From: Desulfovibrio sp.
GTDB lineage: Bacteria > Desulfobacterota > Desulfovibrionia > Desulfovibrionales > Desulfovibrionaceae
DNA length: 54,526 nucleotides
Assembly: GCA_031280915.1 (NCBI GenBank)
Contig: JAITGC010000014.1
Location: 1 to 54,526 of the forward strand
Direction of reading: 5' to 3'
Shown: positions 45,540 to 54,413 of the stretch, one piece after another
Layout of the letters: each line of letters begins with the position of its first letter
Numbering within the stretch: the stretch's first letter is position 1
Made by a program: the position numbers and the translations under genes
The notes under the pieces: model-generated
Seen by the model: the letters and a program-made list of their open reading frames with translations, nothing else
Told to the model about the DNA's origin: nothing
Databases searched by the model: none

Positions 45540-46192
45540 CGACGCAAGCCCCTCCCATGCGGGATTTGTTGCTGTGCCTGTTGCCTCTCGCGGCGTATCT
45601 GCTGGGTTCCGTTCCCTGGGGACTGGCTATCGCCAAGATTTTTTGCGGCATTGATCCCCGTCTGGACGGGAGCCGAAATACCGGAGCCACCAACGTGGCC
45701 CGCTTGTGCGGATTCGGCTATGGCGCGGGCACGCTGCTCTGCGATCTGCTCAAAGGCGCGCTCCCGGTTTGGCTGGCCTTGTATTGGCGCCCTTCTTTCG
45801 CCTTCGTATCCCTGGTCGGGCTGGCGGCCATTACGGGCCATACGTGCTCCTGTTTTATGAAATTCAGGGGAGGCAAAGCCGTGGCCACCAGCATCGGCAT
45901 CTTCTTGCCGCTGGCTTTCACGCAGATACTAGTCGCAGCCCTGCTGTGCATTTTTGTCATCTGGCGTTCCGGCTATGTTTCCCTGGGGTCTCTGACGCTT
46001 GTCACAGCCCTGCCGCCGCTGCTTGCCGTTTCCGGCCTGTGGTCATGGCTGCCCCTGAGTTTGTGCGTGTTGGTTCTGGTCTTTTTCAAACACAGGGAAA
46101 ATATCCGCCGACTCAGGGCGGGGACGGAGAAAAGCTGGCTGAAATCACGGCACAAGGTGGCTGAAGCGGACGAAGAAGGGCGGGATATATGA
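45536..46192 (+). CDS. plsY: Glycerol-3-phosphate acyltransferase PlsY
   Basis: 218 residues, about five membrane helices. Uses acyl-phosphate to acylate glycerol-3-phosphate, the first phospholipid step. Conserved loops: [12 protein letters not shown] (about 22), [13 protein letters not shown] (about 43), [18 protein letters not shown] (about 100) and [17 protein letters not shown] near the C terminus, all PlsY hallmarks. ATG overlaps the RNase stop (ATGA). Followed after 4 bases by a glycosyltransferase. Confidence 0.95.
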   Translation: MTTQAPPMRDLLLCLLPLAAYLLGSVPWGLAIAKIFCGIDPRLDGSRNTGATNVARLCGFGYGAGTLLCDLLKGALPVWLALYWRPSFAFVSLVGLAAITGHTCSCFMKFRGGKAVATSIGIFLPLAFTQILVAALLCIFVIWRSGYVSLGSLTLVTALPPLLAVSGLWSWLPLSLCVLVLVFFKHRENIRRLRAGTEKSWLKSRHKVAEADEEGRDI

Positions 46193-46196
46193 TTTC

Positions 46197-47771
46197 ATGT
46201 GTACACCAGTGAACCGCCGCGTCCGGCTGCGCGATTTCGCCGATCGCCCGATCAGCCTGCCGGACGGCCCCGAGGCATGGGAACCTTGGCCCAGGCCGAC
46301 GCCGGGAGATGGAAAAGACGCCGAAGACATTCTCCTGCTGGGCCTTGGGCCGGGCAGGCCGGAAAGTCTCTCTTTCACAAAAGACAAAAACGTTTTCTGG
46401 CTGGAGGAGCCGCGTATCCTGCGTCTGCTGAATGTCGCGCGCCCTCCGGGGGATATCCCCGATCATTGGCGGCAAGTGAGCATCCGCCGCGCCTTGGAAC
46501 TGGTCCCGCAATGCCGCGTCCACATATACCGGCTTAACGGGCGCCTTGCGCCGCTGTTCTGGGGGCCTGTCATGGGGAGCATCGCGGCGGGCCGCGTTAA
46601 TCCCGGCCAGGCCGGCGCGATGCACGCAACCCGGCGGAACGCCGAAAAAGAAGGCAGGGGAATGGTTTTGCTGCCCGGCACGGCTGCGCGATTGCTCCAT
46701 CAGGAACTTGCCTCCGCTTTCCGCAATGCCGGCTTTACCGTGGCGGAAATGCCTCTGTGGAATGAAAGGCCCCGCCCCTTTGCCGTGTGGGAGACGGCTG
46801 TCGCCAGCCGCCCCGCCCTGGTGCTTTCCGTCAATCTGAGAGGGCTTGACCCTGATGGGGAAATTTTTTGGCTCTGCCGCGCCTTGCGTGTGCCTGTAGC
46901 CATTTGGTGCGTGGACAACCCCTGGCATTTGCTCTCTGCCCTGCCTCTGCCCTGGTGGAAAGAAGCCACGCTTTTTGTTACGGATGCGAGTTTCATCCCC
47001 GCCCTCCGCGAGGCTGGAGCCGGAAAAGCGCATTACCTGCCCTTGGCTGTCGCGCCGCACATGTGGCGCGGCCTGGCTCGGGAACAGCCTCTCCAGCCGG
47101 TTTTCGCGGGACATTCCGCCTTTCCTGACCGGGAACGTTTTTTCGCCGCCGCGCATCCGCCGGAAGAGACGCTTGAACACGCCGCGCAAGGCGCTCTCCC
47201 CGGCTGCCCGGACAGTCCCGCGGCCGGGCCGCACTTTCATTGGTGGATGGACAAACTGAAGCTTTGCCCCTGGCCGGGGCAGGCGGCGCGCCGGGCCGGC
47301 TTCGGAGCGGACACATGCTCCCGCCTGCGCCGCGCCCGCTGGATTGCCGCCGCGCTTGCGGCCGGCCTGCGGCTCATCGGTGATGACGGCTGGCGCGCGC
47401 TTCTTCCCGGCATTCCAGTTCTGCCGCCGGTGGATTATTACACCGCGCTGCCGGACTGCTACGCCCGCTCGGCGGTGCTCAACGTCACAAGTCTGCTTTT
47501 GCCCCATAGCCTGAGCCAGCGGCACTTTGACGTGTGGGCCGCCGGGGGCCTGCTTCTCACCGACGCCACGCCGGGCCTGGAAATTTTCCCGGCGGAACTG
47601 ACACGGCCCGTCGTGCTGGAGAAGCCGGAAGATTTCGCTCCGCGCCTTGCCCTTCTGCGAGCCAACTCCGTGGCCGTTTTCCGCTTGCGGGAGCAATGGC
47701 GGGAGGCCTTGCGCGAGGGGCATTGTTATGAGCACCGTGTTGCGCGGATTTGCGGGACGCTCGGCCTGTAA
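46197..47771 (+). CDS. CgeB-like glycosyltransferase family protein
   Basis: 524 residues, no signal peptide. Central VAIWCVDNPWHLLSALPLPW (about 240-259) and the C-terminal LNVTSLLLPHSLSQRHFDVW followed by AAGGLLLTD (about 420-450) match the CgeB/DUF3880-type glycosyltransferases, in which the acceptor is usually unknown. Starts 4 bases after the plsY stop, so it ends this transcript run. Together with the other glycan genes it may modify surface polymers or flagellin; inference only. Confidence 0.7.
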   Translation: MCTPVNRRVRLRDFADRPISLPDGPEAWEPWPRPTPGDGKDAEDILLLGLGPGRPESLSFTKDKNVFWLEEPRILRLLNVARPPGDIPDHWRQVSIRRALELVPQCRVHIYRLNGRLAPLFWGPVMGSIAAGRVNPGQAGAMHATRRNAEKEGRGMVLLPGTAARLLHQELASAFRNAGFTVAEMPLWNERPRPFAVWETAVASRPALVLSVNLRGLDPDGEIFWLCRALRVPVAIWCVDNPWHLLSALPLPWWKEATLFVTDASFIPALREAGAGKAHYLPLAVAPHMWRGLAREQPLQPVFAGHSAFPDRERFFAAAHPPEETLEHAAQGALPGCPDSPAAGPHFHWWMDKLKLCPWPGQAARRAGFGADTCSRLRRARWIAAALAAGLRLIGDDGWRALLPGIPVLPPVDYYTALPDCYARSAVLNVTSLLLPHSLSQRHFDVWAAGGLLLTDATPGLEIFPAELTRPVVLEKPEDFAPRLALLRANSVAVFRLREQWREALREGHCYEHRVARICGTLGL

Positions 47772-47783
47772 CCGTTTTTACCC

Positions 47784-47818
47784 GGAGCGGCTCATGAAGG
47801 AAATAAGTCAACCGCTCC
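47784..47818. other. Inverted repeat between convergent genes
   Basis: GGAGCGG (47784-47790) and CCGCTCC (47812-47818) pair over 7 bp with a 21-base loop, between the glycosyltransferase and the convergent ABC permease gene. It lacks a T-run on either strand; a weak bidirectional terminator is possible. Confidence 0.3.
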
Positions 47819-47889
47819 GCAAAAATGTGTTTGCCGGTCTTTACCGCGAGACGCTGGCGGGCGGGGAATGCGCGCCATGTTAAACCACT

Positions 47890-48558
47890 CTACCGGGGGC
47901 CGAAGCCGGGAATGTGAAAACGCTTCTCCAGGCGGCGGAGCAGAAAGCCGGCGATGGTGACAAGCGCGAGATAATAGACTCCCACTGCCAGAAAAACCTC
48001 GGTAAAACGAAAGGTATTGGAAGCCACAACCTTGCCTTCGCCCATCAGTTCCATGCAGGTGACCAGATAGGCCAGAGAGCTGTACTTGATGAGATAGATG
48101 ATTTCATTGCCGCAGCCGGGCAGGGCGCACCGGGCCGCCTGAGGCACAATAATCCAGAATACGGCTTCACGGAGGCTGAAGCCCAGGGCCAAAGCGGCCT
48201 GTACCTGCCCATGCCGTATGGACAGGATGGCCCCGCGCACATATTCCGACTGGTAGGCCGCCGTGCAGAGGATAAAACCCGTCAGGGCCGCGCCGTAAGG
48301 CTCGAAATAAATTCCCAGCTTGGGAAGAGCGTAGTAAATCATCATCAACTGTACGGCCAGGGGCACACCGCGCAGGAGAGCCGTATAGCCGTCTCCAAGG
48401 CGCCTGAGGAGGGGCGGGCCGAAAACGCGCACACAGCCGAGGGCCACGCCGCCCAGAAAACCCAGCGTGCCGGCCGGGATAATCAGCGCGAGGGAGACAA
48501 GAAGGCCGCGGTTGAGGGCCGGCAGCAGGGTTTCATTCCAAAAAGCGATATCCGGCAT
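47890..48558 (-). CDS. Polar amino-acid ABC transporter permease (second)
   Basis: 222 residues with about five membrane helices and the HisM/GlnP-type coupling loop HGQVQAALALGFSLREAVFW followed by IIVPQAAR (about 125-153). It forms the membrane pore together with the permease at 49334. ATG at 48558 is 20 bases after the ATPase stop. Last gene of the transporter operon. Confidence 0.9.
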   Translation of the reverse strand: MPDIAFWNETLLPALNRGLLVSLALIIPAGTLGFLGGVALGCVRVFGPPLLRRLGDGYTALLRGVPLAVQLMMIYYALPKLGIYFEPYGAALTGFILCTAAYQSEYVRGAILSIRHGQVQAALALGFSLREAVFWIIVPQAARCALPGCGNEIIYLIKYSSLAYLVTCMELMGEGKVVASNTFRFTEVFLAVGVYYLALVTIAGFLLRRLEKRFHIPGFGPR

Positions 48559-48578
48559 ACCTGATTATGTCGCTGAAA

Positions 48579-49337
48579 TCATCTGTTTGCCCTCAAGTCC
48601 GCGAGTTTCGCGCAGAAATCGCGTGTCCGGGTGGCGCGTCCTTCCAAAAGCAGGGCTGCGGGCGCGCCCTGTTCAACAATGACGCCTTTTTCCATAAAGA
48701 GTATTTCATGGGCCAGCGCCCGGGCAAAATCCATTTGATGTGTCGCCATGATCATGGTCATGCCGCCGCGCGCCAGAAGCTGTATCACCGACAGCACTTC
48801 TCCCGCCAGTTCAGGGTCTAGGGCCGAGGTCGGCTCATCCAGCAGAATAACGCGGGGATCCATGGCCAAGGCGCGGGCGATGGCCACGCGCTGCTTCTGG
48901 CCGCCCGACAGTTCCGCCGGATACAGATGCCTCCGGTTTGCCAGCCCTACACGCTCAAGTTCCTCTCCGGCTCGTTCTTCGGCCCTGGCGCGGGAAAATC
49001 CGCGCACCTTGCGCAGGGCGATGGTTACATTTTCCGCCGCCGTGAGGTGGTCAAATAAGTTGAAATCCTGAAAAATCATGCCGACTTGGGCGCGAAAGGC
49101 GCAAAGCGCGCCGTCATCGGTTCTGTCGAGAAGTTTTCCGTCCAGCCATATTTCGCCTTCGTCCGGCTGAATAAGACAATTGATGCACTGCAAGAGCGTG
49201 CTTTTACCCGCGCCGGAAGGGCCGATGAGCACCTTGAGTTCACCCCGGCATACGGTCAGGGAGCAGGCGTTGAGAATACGCTTGCCGCCGAGGCTTTTAC
49301 TGATGCCTTCAAGGCGTAAAACAGGCCGCGCGTTCAT
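48579..49337 (-). CDS. Polar amino-acid ABC transporter ATP-binding protein
   Basis: 252 residues. Walker A LIGPSGAGKSTLLQC (about 37), signature ELSGGQKQRVAIARALAMDP (about 140), Walker B VILLDEPTSALDPE (about 162), and H-loop MATHQMDFA. This is the GlnQ/HisP subtype. The ATG overlaps the stop of the upstream permease (ATGA). Substrate not determinable beyond polar amino acids. Confidence 0.93.
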   Translation of the reverse strand: MNARPVLRLEGISKSLGGKRILNACSLTVCRGELKVLIGPSGAGKSTLLQCINCLIQPDEGEIWLDGKLLDRTDDGALCAFRAQVGMIFQDFNLFDHLTAAENVTIALRKVRGFSRARAEERAGEELERVGLANRRHLYPAELSGGQKQRVAIARALAMDPRVILLDEPTSALDPELAGEVLSVIQLLARGGMTMIMATHQMDFARALAHEILFMEKGVIVEQGAPAALLLEGRATRTRDFCAKLADLRANR

Positions 49338-50032
49338 GTCTGCCCGCCTGAAAAAGCTCCGGCTTCCGCGCCGGCAGCATAGCCCGGAATGTGTACCCGC
49401 CGCTCAAGGAGATGGAGAAGTTTAAGCACAAGCCAGGTCAGCAGAAAATAGAGCAGGCCCGCGGCGGCGTATAAAGCCAGATGTTCGTGGGTACGCGCTG
49501 CGGCGAAACTTGTGCGCGCCATGATATCCTGAGTGCCCAGCACAAAGCAGATGGCCGAATCTTTCAGGAGAATGGAAAATTCATTGGCGAAGCCGGGGAT
49601 GGAAAGGCGCAGGGCCTGAGGTAAAATAACGCTGGCGACGGCCGTTCTGTCTTTCATGCCAAGGGCGCGGGCCGCGTTAAGCTGTCCCCTGGGCAGGCTG
49701 AGCATGGCCCCGCGAAAGATTTGCGACTGATAAGCCGCGCTGGTCAATCCAAGAACAACGCAGCAGATGGAAAATGGCTCTGCGGGCAGGCCCAGGAAGA
49801 TGAAAAGCCCGTAAAAAAGAAAAAGCAGCACCAGAATGGGTACGCCGCAAAAAAACCAGACATAGATATGAACCAGGCGACGCGCAAGGGCATCGCCGTA
49901 TATCTGCCCCACAGCGAGGGGTACTCCGAGACACAAACCAAGGCTGAGAGAAACGGCGACATTGCCCACAGTCACGAGACCGCCGGCCAACATGGCGGGC
50001 AGGGCGTCAATGACGACAGTCAACGAGTGCAT
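49334..50032 (-). CDS. Polar amino-acid ABC transporter permease (first)
   Basis: 232 residues with about five membrane helices. Coupling loop RGQLNAARALGMKDRTAVAS then VILPQALRLSIPG (about 118-150), FNEFSILLKDS-like segment in FANEFSILLKDSAICF. The start follows the binding-protein stop by 53 bases. With two different permease genes the transporter is probably a heterodimeric-pore type, as in HisQM. Confidence 0.92.
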   Translation of the reverse strand: MHSLTVVIDALPAMLAGGLVTVGNVAVSLSLGLCLGVPLAVGQIYGDALARRLVHIYVWFFCGVPILVLLFLFYGLFIFLGLPAEPFSICCVVLGLTSAAYQSQIFRGAMLSLPRGQLNAARALGMKDRTAVASVILPQALRLSIPGFANEFSILLKDSAICFVLGTQDIMARTSFAAARTHEHLALYAAAGLLYFLLTWLVLKLLHLLERRVHIPGYAAGAEAGAFSGGQT

Positions 50033-50085
50033 GGCGCGTCTTTATGCCATGAAGAGACGACAAAAATGACCAAATGGACAGACGT

Positions 50086-50832
50086 CTATTTACTCAGGTA
50101 CTTCACTTGCAATTCCTTCCAATAAGGGGAAGCTTTCAATCTGCGGTAGCCTTCGTTGATGAGCCTGTGCAATGCTTCGTCCTCTTTGCGCATCGCCACG
50201 CCAAAGTCGTCGGAATCACCATGCGCGCCGACAATTTTTACCGGGCGGCCTTTGGCAAGGGCGTCGCGGGCCGGCAGATCATCCATGAGGGCGGCTCCGA
50301 TTCTGCCGTTGATAAGGTCTTCTACGGCAAGGGGAGCGGAGTCATAGAAGCGTAAAGTGAATTCATACCCTTTTTCTTTTTTTTCCTGCATAATGTCATT
50401 GGCTTCGGATGTGCCGCGCTGGACGCCAATCTGCATTTCTTTGCCGTTCAGGATGCTCTGCGGCGAGAGGTTGGCATTGGCTCTGACCAGGAAAACACGG
50501 TACACCTGCCAATAAGACTCGGAGAAAGTCACTTGGCGGGCGCGTTGCGGCGTTATGCTCATGCCGGAGCAGACCATGTCGATCTGCTTTCCCAGCAGCG
50601 CGGGAATGATGCCGTCCCAGGCCATGGGCTTGTGTTCGACCTGAAAGCCCATGGTCTTGGCTATCCAGTCCATGGACTCCACGTCAAAGCCGGACGGCTT
50701 GCCGGTTTTTTCATCAACATAGGCGAAGGGAGGATAATTGGGGTCAATGCCGTTCACATAGATTTTTTGCGCCGTTGCGGGCAACGCTGTCAAGAGGGCC
50801 GCCATCAAAGCCAGAACAAAGAATTTTTTCAT
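50086..50832 (-). CDS. Periplasmic amino-acid-binding protein
   Basis: 248 residues. Signal peptide to about 21 (LTALPATAQ), then SBP family 3: IDPNYPPFAYVDEKTGKPSG (about 30), FDVESMDWIAK, GMSITPQRARQVTFSESYW (about 92), IGVQRGTSEAND (about 137), ALMDDLPA (about 180). ATG at 50832 has AGGAGG eight bases upstream, the strongest ribosome site in the operon, as expected for the most abundant subunit. Ligand unknown, polar amino acid likely. Confidence 0.92.
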   Translation of the reverse strand: MKKFFVLALMAALLTALPATAQKIYVNGIDPNYPPFAYVDEKTGKPSGFDVESMDWIAKTMGFQVEHKPMAWDGIIPALLGKQIDMVCSGMSITPQRARQVTFSESYWQVYRVFLVRANANLSPQSILNGKEMQIGVQRGTSEANDIMQEKKEKGYEFTLRFYDSAPLAVEDLINGRIGAALMDDLPARDALAKGRPVKIVGAHGDSDDFGVAMRKEDEALHRLINEGYRRLKASPYWKELQVKYLSK

Positions 50833-50919
50833 GCCCGGATTCCTCCTGGGACGGAATAAAGAGTTCAGCGTGGGATTTCCGCTGCCGGAACGCCCTGTAC
50901 GGTACCTTGTCTGCCTTCA

Positions 50920-50948
50920 AAATTATCAGCTCTTCCCGGATATGGCAA
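50920..50948 (-). promoter_or_regulatory. Promoter of the amino-acid ABC operon
   Basis: Minus strand: -35 TTGCCA (50943-50948), 17-base spacer, -10 TAATTT (50920-50925). Leader about 80 bases. The purU stop at 50966 is 17 bases upstream. Confidence 0.55.
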
Positions 50949-50965
50949 GGGCGGCCCATTGCCTT

Positions 50966-51835
50966 TCAACGCAAAACCACAGTTTTGCCGCCGTTAAGGA
51001 GAACGCGACGCTCCACATGATACCTGACCGCCCTGGCCAGGGTCAGCGCCTCGACGTCACGGCCGATGGCCGCGAGGTCATCCGGGCTGTGGGCATGATC
51101 CACCCTTTCCACCCCCTGCTCAATGATCGGCCCTTCGTCCAGTTGTTCGGTCACATAATGGGCGGTGGCGCCGATGAGCTTTACGCCCCGGGCGTAAGCC
51201 TGGGCGTAGGGCCTGGCTCCGGTGAAGCTGGGCAGAAAGGAATGGTGGATATTGATGCACCACCCGTACATATCCGCGCAAAGGCCCGGAGAAAGGATTT
51301 GCATGTAGCGGGCCAGGATCACCAACTCCACCTGTTCTTTCCGGACAATGTTCAACAGGGTTTGTTCCTGCTCTGCCCTGTTCTCCTGGCTGACCGGCAG
51401 GCAATGATAGGGCAGACCGCTCCATTCGGCCAGGTGGCGGAACCGCGTGTGGTTGGAGACAATGCCGGCGATATCCAGAGGCAGGTCGCCGACGCGGGTG
51501 CGGTAAAGCAGGTCATTCAAGCAATGGCCCTGACGGGAGACCAGAATCAGCGCGCGGGTCTTGGCCGATGCGTCATACATTCGCCAGCGCATCGCGAAAC
51601 GCGCCGCCACCGGCTCAAAAAGTCCGGCCAGGCGTTTTATGGACGGCGGGTCCGCCTGCGGATGCCCGTGAGCCTCAAAGCACACGCGCATGAAAAAGAG
51701 CCGGCTGTCCGGATCTCCGAACTGATGGCTGGTGCGGATATTACAGTGATTTTCAGCCAGATTGCTGCTGACCGCGCTGACAATGCCCACTTTGTCCGGG
51801 CAGGAAAGGGTGAGGATGTATTCATCGGGCGTCAT
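50966..51835 (-). CDS. purU: Formyltetrahydrofolate deformylase
   Basis: 289 residues. Hydrolyses 10-formyl-THF to formate and THF. N-terminal ACT domain (LTLSCPDKVGIVSAVSSNLA, about 8-27), then a formyltransferase-like domain with ILVSRQGHCLNDLLYR (about 92), the catalytic-Asn/His segment INIHHSFLPSFTGARPYAQA (about 222) and ATAHYVTEQLDEGPIIEQ (about 248) with the catalytic Asp. ATG at 51835 chosen by homology of the ACT domain; a much longer open frame upstream is antisense to the next gene. Formate release may matter to a formate-using anaerobe. Confidence 0.93.
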   Translation of the reverse strand: MTPDEYILTLSCPDKVGIVSAVSSNLAENHCNIRTSHQFGDPDSRLFFMRVCFEAHGHPQADPPSIKRLAGLFEPVAARFAMRWRMYDASAKTRALILVSRQGHCLNDLLYRTRVGDLPLDIAGIVSNHTRFRHLAEWSGLPYHCLPVSQENRAEQEQTLLNIVRKEQVELVILARYMQILSPGLCADMYGWCINIHHSFLPSFTGARPYAQAYARGVKLIGATAHYVTEQLDEGPIIEQGVERVDHAHSPDDLAAIGRDVEALTLARAVRYHVERRVLLNGGKTVVLR

Positions 51836-51962
51836 GAGGGCAATATGCCGTATCGGCATCCGCGTGTCGAGGGGGGCGGCTCTTCGTTTGCCGTCAGGCA
51901 AGGGAAACACGGCATGAGGCAGGATCCCGGCAAACCAACGCACTGCCGGGAACTCGGCGGGC

Positions 51963-51990
51963 TTGACTTGTCGCGCGGTATGGGTATGTT
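51963..51990 (+). promoter_or_regulatory. Promoter of the spermidine-synthase-like gene
   Basis: -35 TTGACT (51963-51968), 16-base spacer, -10 TATGTT (51985-51990). The start would be very near the GGGGGAG ribosome site at about 51997-52003, giving a short leader. Confidence 0.5.
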
Positions 51991-52012
51991 CTGGCCGGGG
52001 GAGTGCAACATA

Positions 52013-53575
52013 ATGAAAAAACGTAATAAACATGGCGTTCAGGCGGAAAAAAGCGGTCGTGTCCATTGTCCTCTGCCCGAATTTGTTGTCTTTGCCGCAG
52101 GGGCCGTCATCATGGTGCTGGAAATGGTGGGCGCGCGGCTGATGGCGCCGCATGTCGGCACGTCCGTCATTGTGTGGACAAGCCTTATCGGCGTTATGCT
52201 GGCCTTTTTGGCTCTGGGCGCCATGCTTGGCGGACGGACGGCCGACAGAACGCTTTCTCCGGAAACATTGGCTCTGATTCTGCTGGGGGCTGGCCTTGGG
52301 GCGGGGTTGATCCCCCTGGAGCACCGGTTTTTCGGCGCACGGCTGATGGAAGCCTGCCCCAATGTCTACGCGGGAGCCGTTGGTGGAGCTGTTTTGTATT
52401 TCGCCCTTCCCGCCACCCTGTTCGGCATGGTCACGCCTTATATTGTACGCCTGCGCCTCAGTGACATCACGTCTTCCGGCGGCACTGTGGGCCGTCTGTA
52501 CGCGCTTTCCACCATGGGCAGCATTGTGGGCACTTTTCTGGGCGGCTTCGTACTGATTTCTTTTTTCAGTTGTACGCAGATACTTCTGGGTGTGGCGGCA
52601 TCCGGCGGCCTTCTCGCATTTTTTGTCCGTCGCGGGAGAAATGCGCCGGCTTTGGCCCTTGCCATCCTCGCCTTGGGAGGCGCTTTGGGCAACGCCTCTT
52701 ATACGGCCTGGCTGACCGGCCAAGGGGAACTGCCCACTGTGGAAACCCCTTACAACCACATCCGCCTGTATGAAGGTCTCACCCAGGATTCCCGCCGGGT
52801 ACGGGTCATTCAGACGGATCCGGGGAAAATACAGTCGGCCATATACCTTGACGACCCTGAGGCCCTGTACTGCGAGTACACCCGTTATATTGCCCTGGCC
52901 AAACCCCTTGTGCCGGGATTCCGCCGCGTGCTGGCCTTGGGTGGCGGCGGTTATTCTGTCCCGCGCTGGCTGTTGGCCGAAAAAAACGCTCCCCAGACGC
53001 TTGAAGTGGACGTGGTGGAATTGGACCCGGGCATGACCCGCGTGGCACGCGAGTATTTTTCCCTGCCCGATGAGCCGCGCCTGCGCATCCATCATGAGGA
53101 CGCGCGCCGTTTTCTCAATAAAAACACGGGATCCTGGGATGTCATTTTTGTGGATGTGTTCAATTCCTGGTACAGTGTACCTTTTCAGATGGGCACAAAA
53201 GAGGCCGCATTGGCCCTGCGGCGGGCCACTGCGCCTCAGGGCGCGGTCATGATGAACGTTATTTCCGCTTTCAACGGAGAAAAGGCCGGGCTTTTCCAAG
53301 CTGTTTACGCCAATTTGAAAGAGGCATTCGCTGAAGTACATGTTTTTGCCGTTGATCCGCAAAGTCCGCCTGGCGCTGCCCAAAATCTGCTGCTGCTGGC
53401 GCTGCCCGAAGGACGGCCCGATCTGGAGGCGTTGCTGGTCGGAAAAGCCCCGGATATTCCGCCGGACGTCCGGCGTCTGCTGCATACGCGCATTACGCGG
53501 CCGGTGGAAGCCGTCGCGGCCCTGACAGACGATTTCGCCCCTGTGGAAAACTACGCGCAGAAATTATTGAACTGA
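52013..53575 (+). CDS. Membrane protein fused to a spermidine-synthase-like domain
   Basis: 520 residues. The N-terminal half (about 20-230) has about seven membrane helices (for example VVFAAGAVIMVLEMVGARLM and FGMVTPYIVRLRLSDI); the C-terminal half is a spermidine-synthase fold with RVLALGGGGYSVPRWLLAE (about 307), VDVVELDPGMTRVAREYFSL (about 332) and HHEDARRFL (about 358). Families of this layout are annotated as fused MFS/spermidine synthase; whether they make spermidine is uncertain. ATG at 52013 with GGGGGAG ten bases upstream; the frame is open much further upstream, but that part overlaps purU antisense. It could use putrescine from SpeB (24782). Confidence 0.85.
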   Translation: MKKRNKHGVQAEKSGRVHCPLPEFVVFAAGAVIMVLEMVGARLMAPHVGTSVIVWTSLIGVMLAFLALGAMLGGRTADRTLSPETLALILLGAGLGAGLIPLEHRFFGARLMEACPNVYAGAVGGAVLYFALPATLFGMVTPYIVRLRLSDITSSGGTVGRLYALSTMGSIVGTFLGGFVLISFFSCTQILLGVAASGGLLAFFVRRGRNAPALALAILALGGALGNASYTAWLTGQGELPTVETPYNHIRLYEGLTQDSRRVRVIQTDPGKIQSAIYLDDPEALYCEYTRYIALAKPLVPGFRRVLALGGGGYSVPRWLLAEKNAPQTLEVDVVELDPGMTRVAREYFSLPDEPRLRIHHEDARRFLNKNTGSWDVIFVDVFNSWYSVPFQMGTKEAALALRRATAPQGAVMMNVISAFNGEKAGLFQAVYANLKEAFAEVHVFAVDPQSPPGAAQNLLLLALPEGRPDLEALLVGKAPDIPPDVRRLLHTRITRPVEAVAALTDDFAPVENYAQKLLN

Positions 53576-53621
53576 CCGGCCGGCAGATCCTTCAGGCAAG
53601 CATTTTGCATAAGCTCCGGAC

Positions 53622-54413
53622 ATGGATGTTTACGCGCATGATGCTTCCCTTGTCCTGAGCTTTCTGCTCACCATCACGCGGGTGAGCATCGTCATGTTCA
53701 TGCTGCCCGTTTTTTCCACGCAGAATGTTCCCGTTGCCGTCAAGGCTGCGGCAAGCCTTGTTTTTTCGCTGGCCGTATGGCCGCACCTGGCCTTTCCCGA
53801 ACTGGCCATGCCCTTGCATCCCTTCAGCATGGGGCTGATGCTCCTTGGTGAAGCGGTGATGGGTCTTGTACTCGGCATGGCCGTCAATTTTTTGTTTATG
53901 GGAATACAGGCGGGGGGTGAATTGCTCGGCTTTCAGATGGGTTTCAGCATGATCAATTTTGTGGATCCCCTCACCGGCAATCAGACGGGCGCCACGGCAT
54001 TTTTTCTCTGGATGGTTTCCCTGCTCGTATTTTTGACGCTGGACGGGCATCTGTACATGCTCAGAGGCTTTGCCGCATCTTTCAAGCTGATCCCGCCGGG
54101 CGGGCTTTTCATCGGCGAAACGCTGCTCCGGCAAATATTGCATCTGGCGGCGCAGATTTTTGTGCTGGCCGTCAAAATAGCGGCTCCGGTCATGGTGGCC
54201 CTGTTCATGGTGGAAGTGGCGCTGGCCCTTGTGGCCCGCACCTCTCCACAGATTCACATCATGGAATTCGGATTTCCCGTTAAAATAGGCGTGGGTTTCC
54301 TGTTTGTGGGACTTTTGCTCGTCATCATGGCCGACAACATCGAGAACTTCGTTGCCGGCCTGGACGGCCTGTTTATCAATCTGCTGCGTTCCATGAGTCC
54401 TCTGTACAATTAG
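53622..54413 (+). CDS. fliR: Flagellar biosynthesis protein FliR
   Basis: 263 residues, six hydrophobic segments. Part of the flagellar type III export gate with FliP and FliQ. VSIVMFMLPVFSTQNVPVAV (about 22-41), GEAVMGLVLGMAVNFLFMGI (about 76-95), GGELLGFQMGFSMINFVDP (about 98-116) with the following G-N-Q, and the C-terminal FPVKIGVGFLFVGL are typical. In Desulfovibrio flhB usually follows; here the stop is at once followed by IS DNA, so a coupled flhB is interrupted or lies beyond the IS. Confidence 0.95.
   Translation: MDVYAHDASLVLSFLLTITRVSIVMFMLPVFSTQNVPVAVKAAASLVFSLAVWPHLAFPELAMPLHPFSMGLMLLGEAVMGLVLGMAVNFLFMGIQAGGELLGFQMGFSMINFVDPLTGNQTGATAFFLWMVSLLVFLTLDGHLYMLRGFAASFKLIPPGGLFIGETLLRQILHLAAQIFVLAVKIAAPVMVALFMVEVALALVARTSPQIHIMEFGFPVKIGVGFLFVGLLLVIMADNIENFVAGLDGLFINLLRSMSPLYN

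Noticed and set aside
47794-47883. Tiny 29-codon frame MKEISQPLRK with GGAG upstream
   Set aside because: It overlaps an inverted repeat in a convergent gap and has no other support.
50831-52012. Upstream extension of the spermidine-synthase-like frame to 914 residues
   Set aside because: It is antisense to purU and lacks conserved motifs; a promoter and ribosome site lie just before ATG 52013.
51836-53485. Upstream extension of the purU frame to 839 residues
   Set aside because: It is antisense to the spermidine-synthase-like gene, and the ACT domain of PurU begins right after the chosen ATG at 51835.
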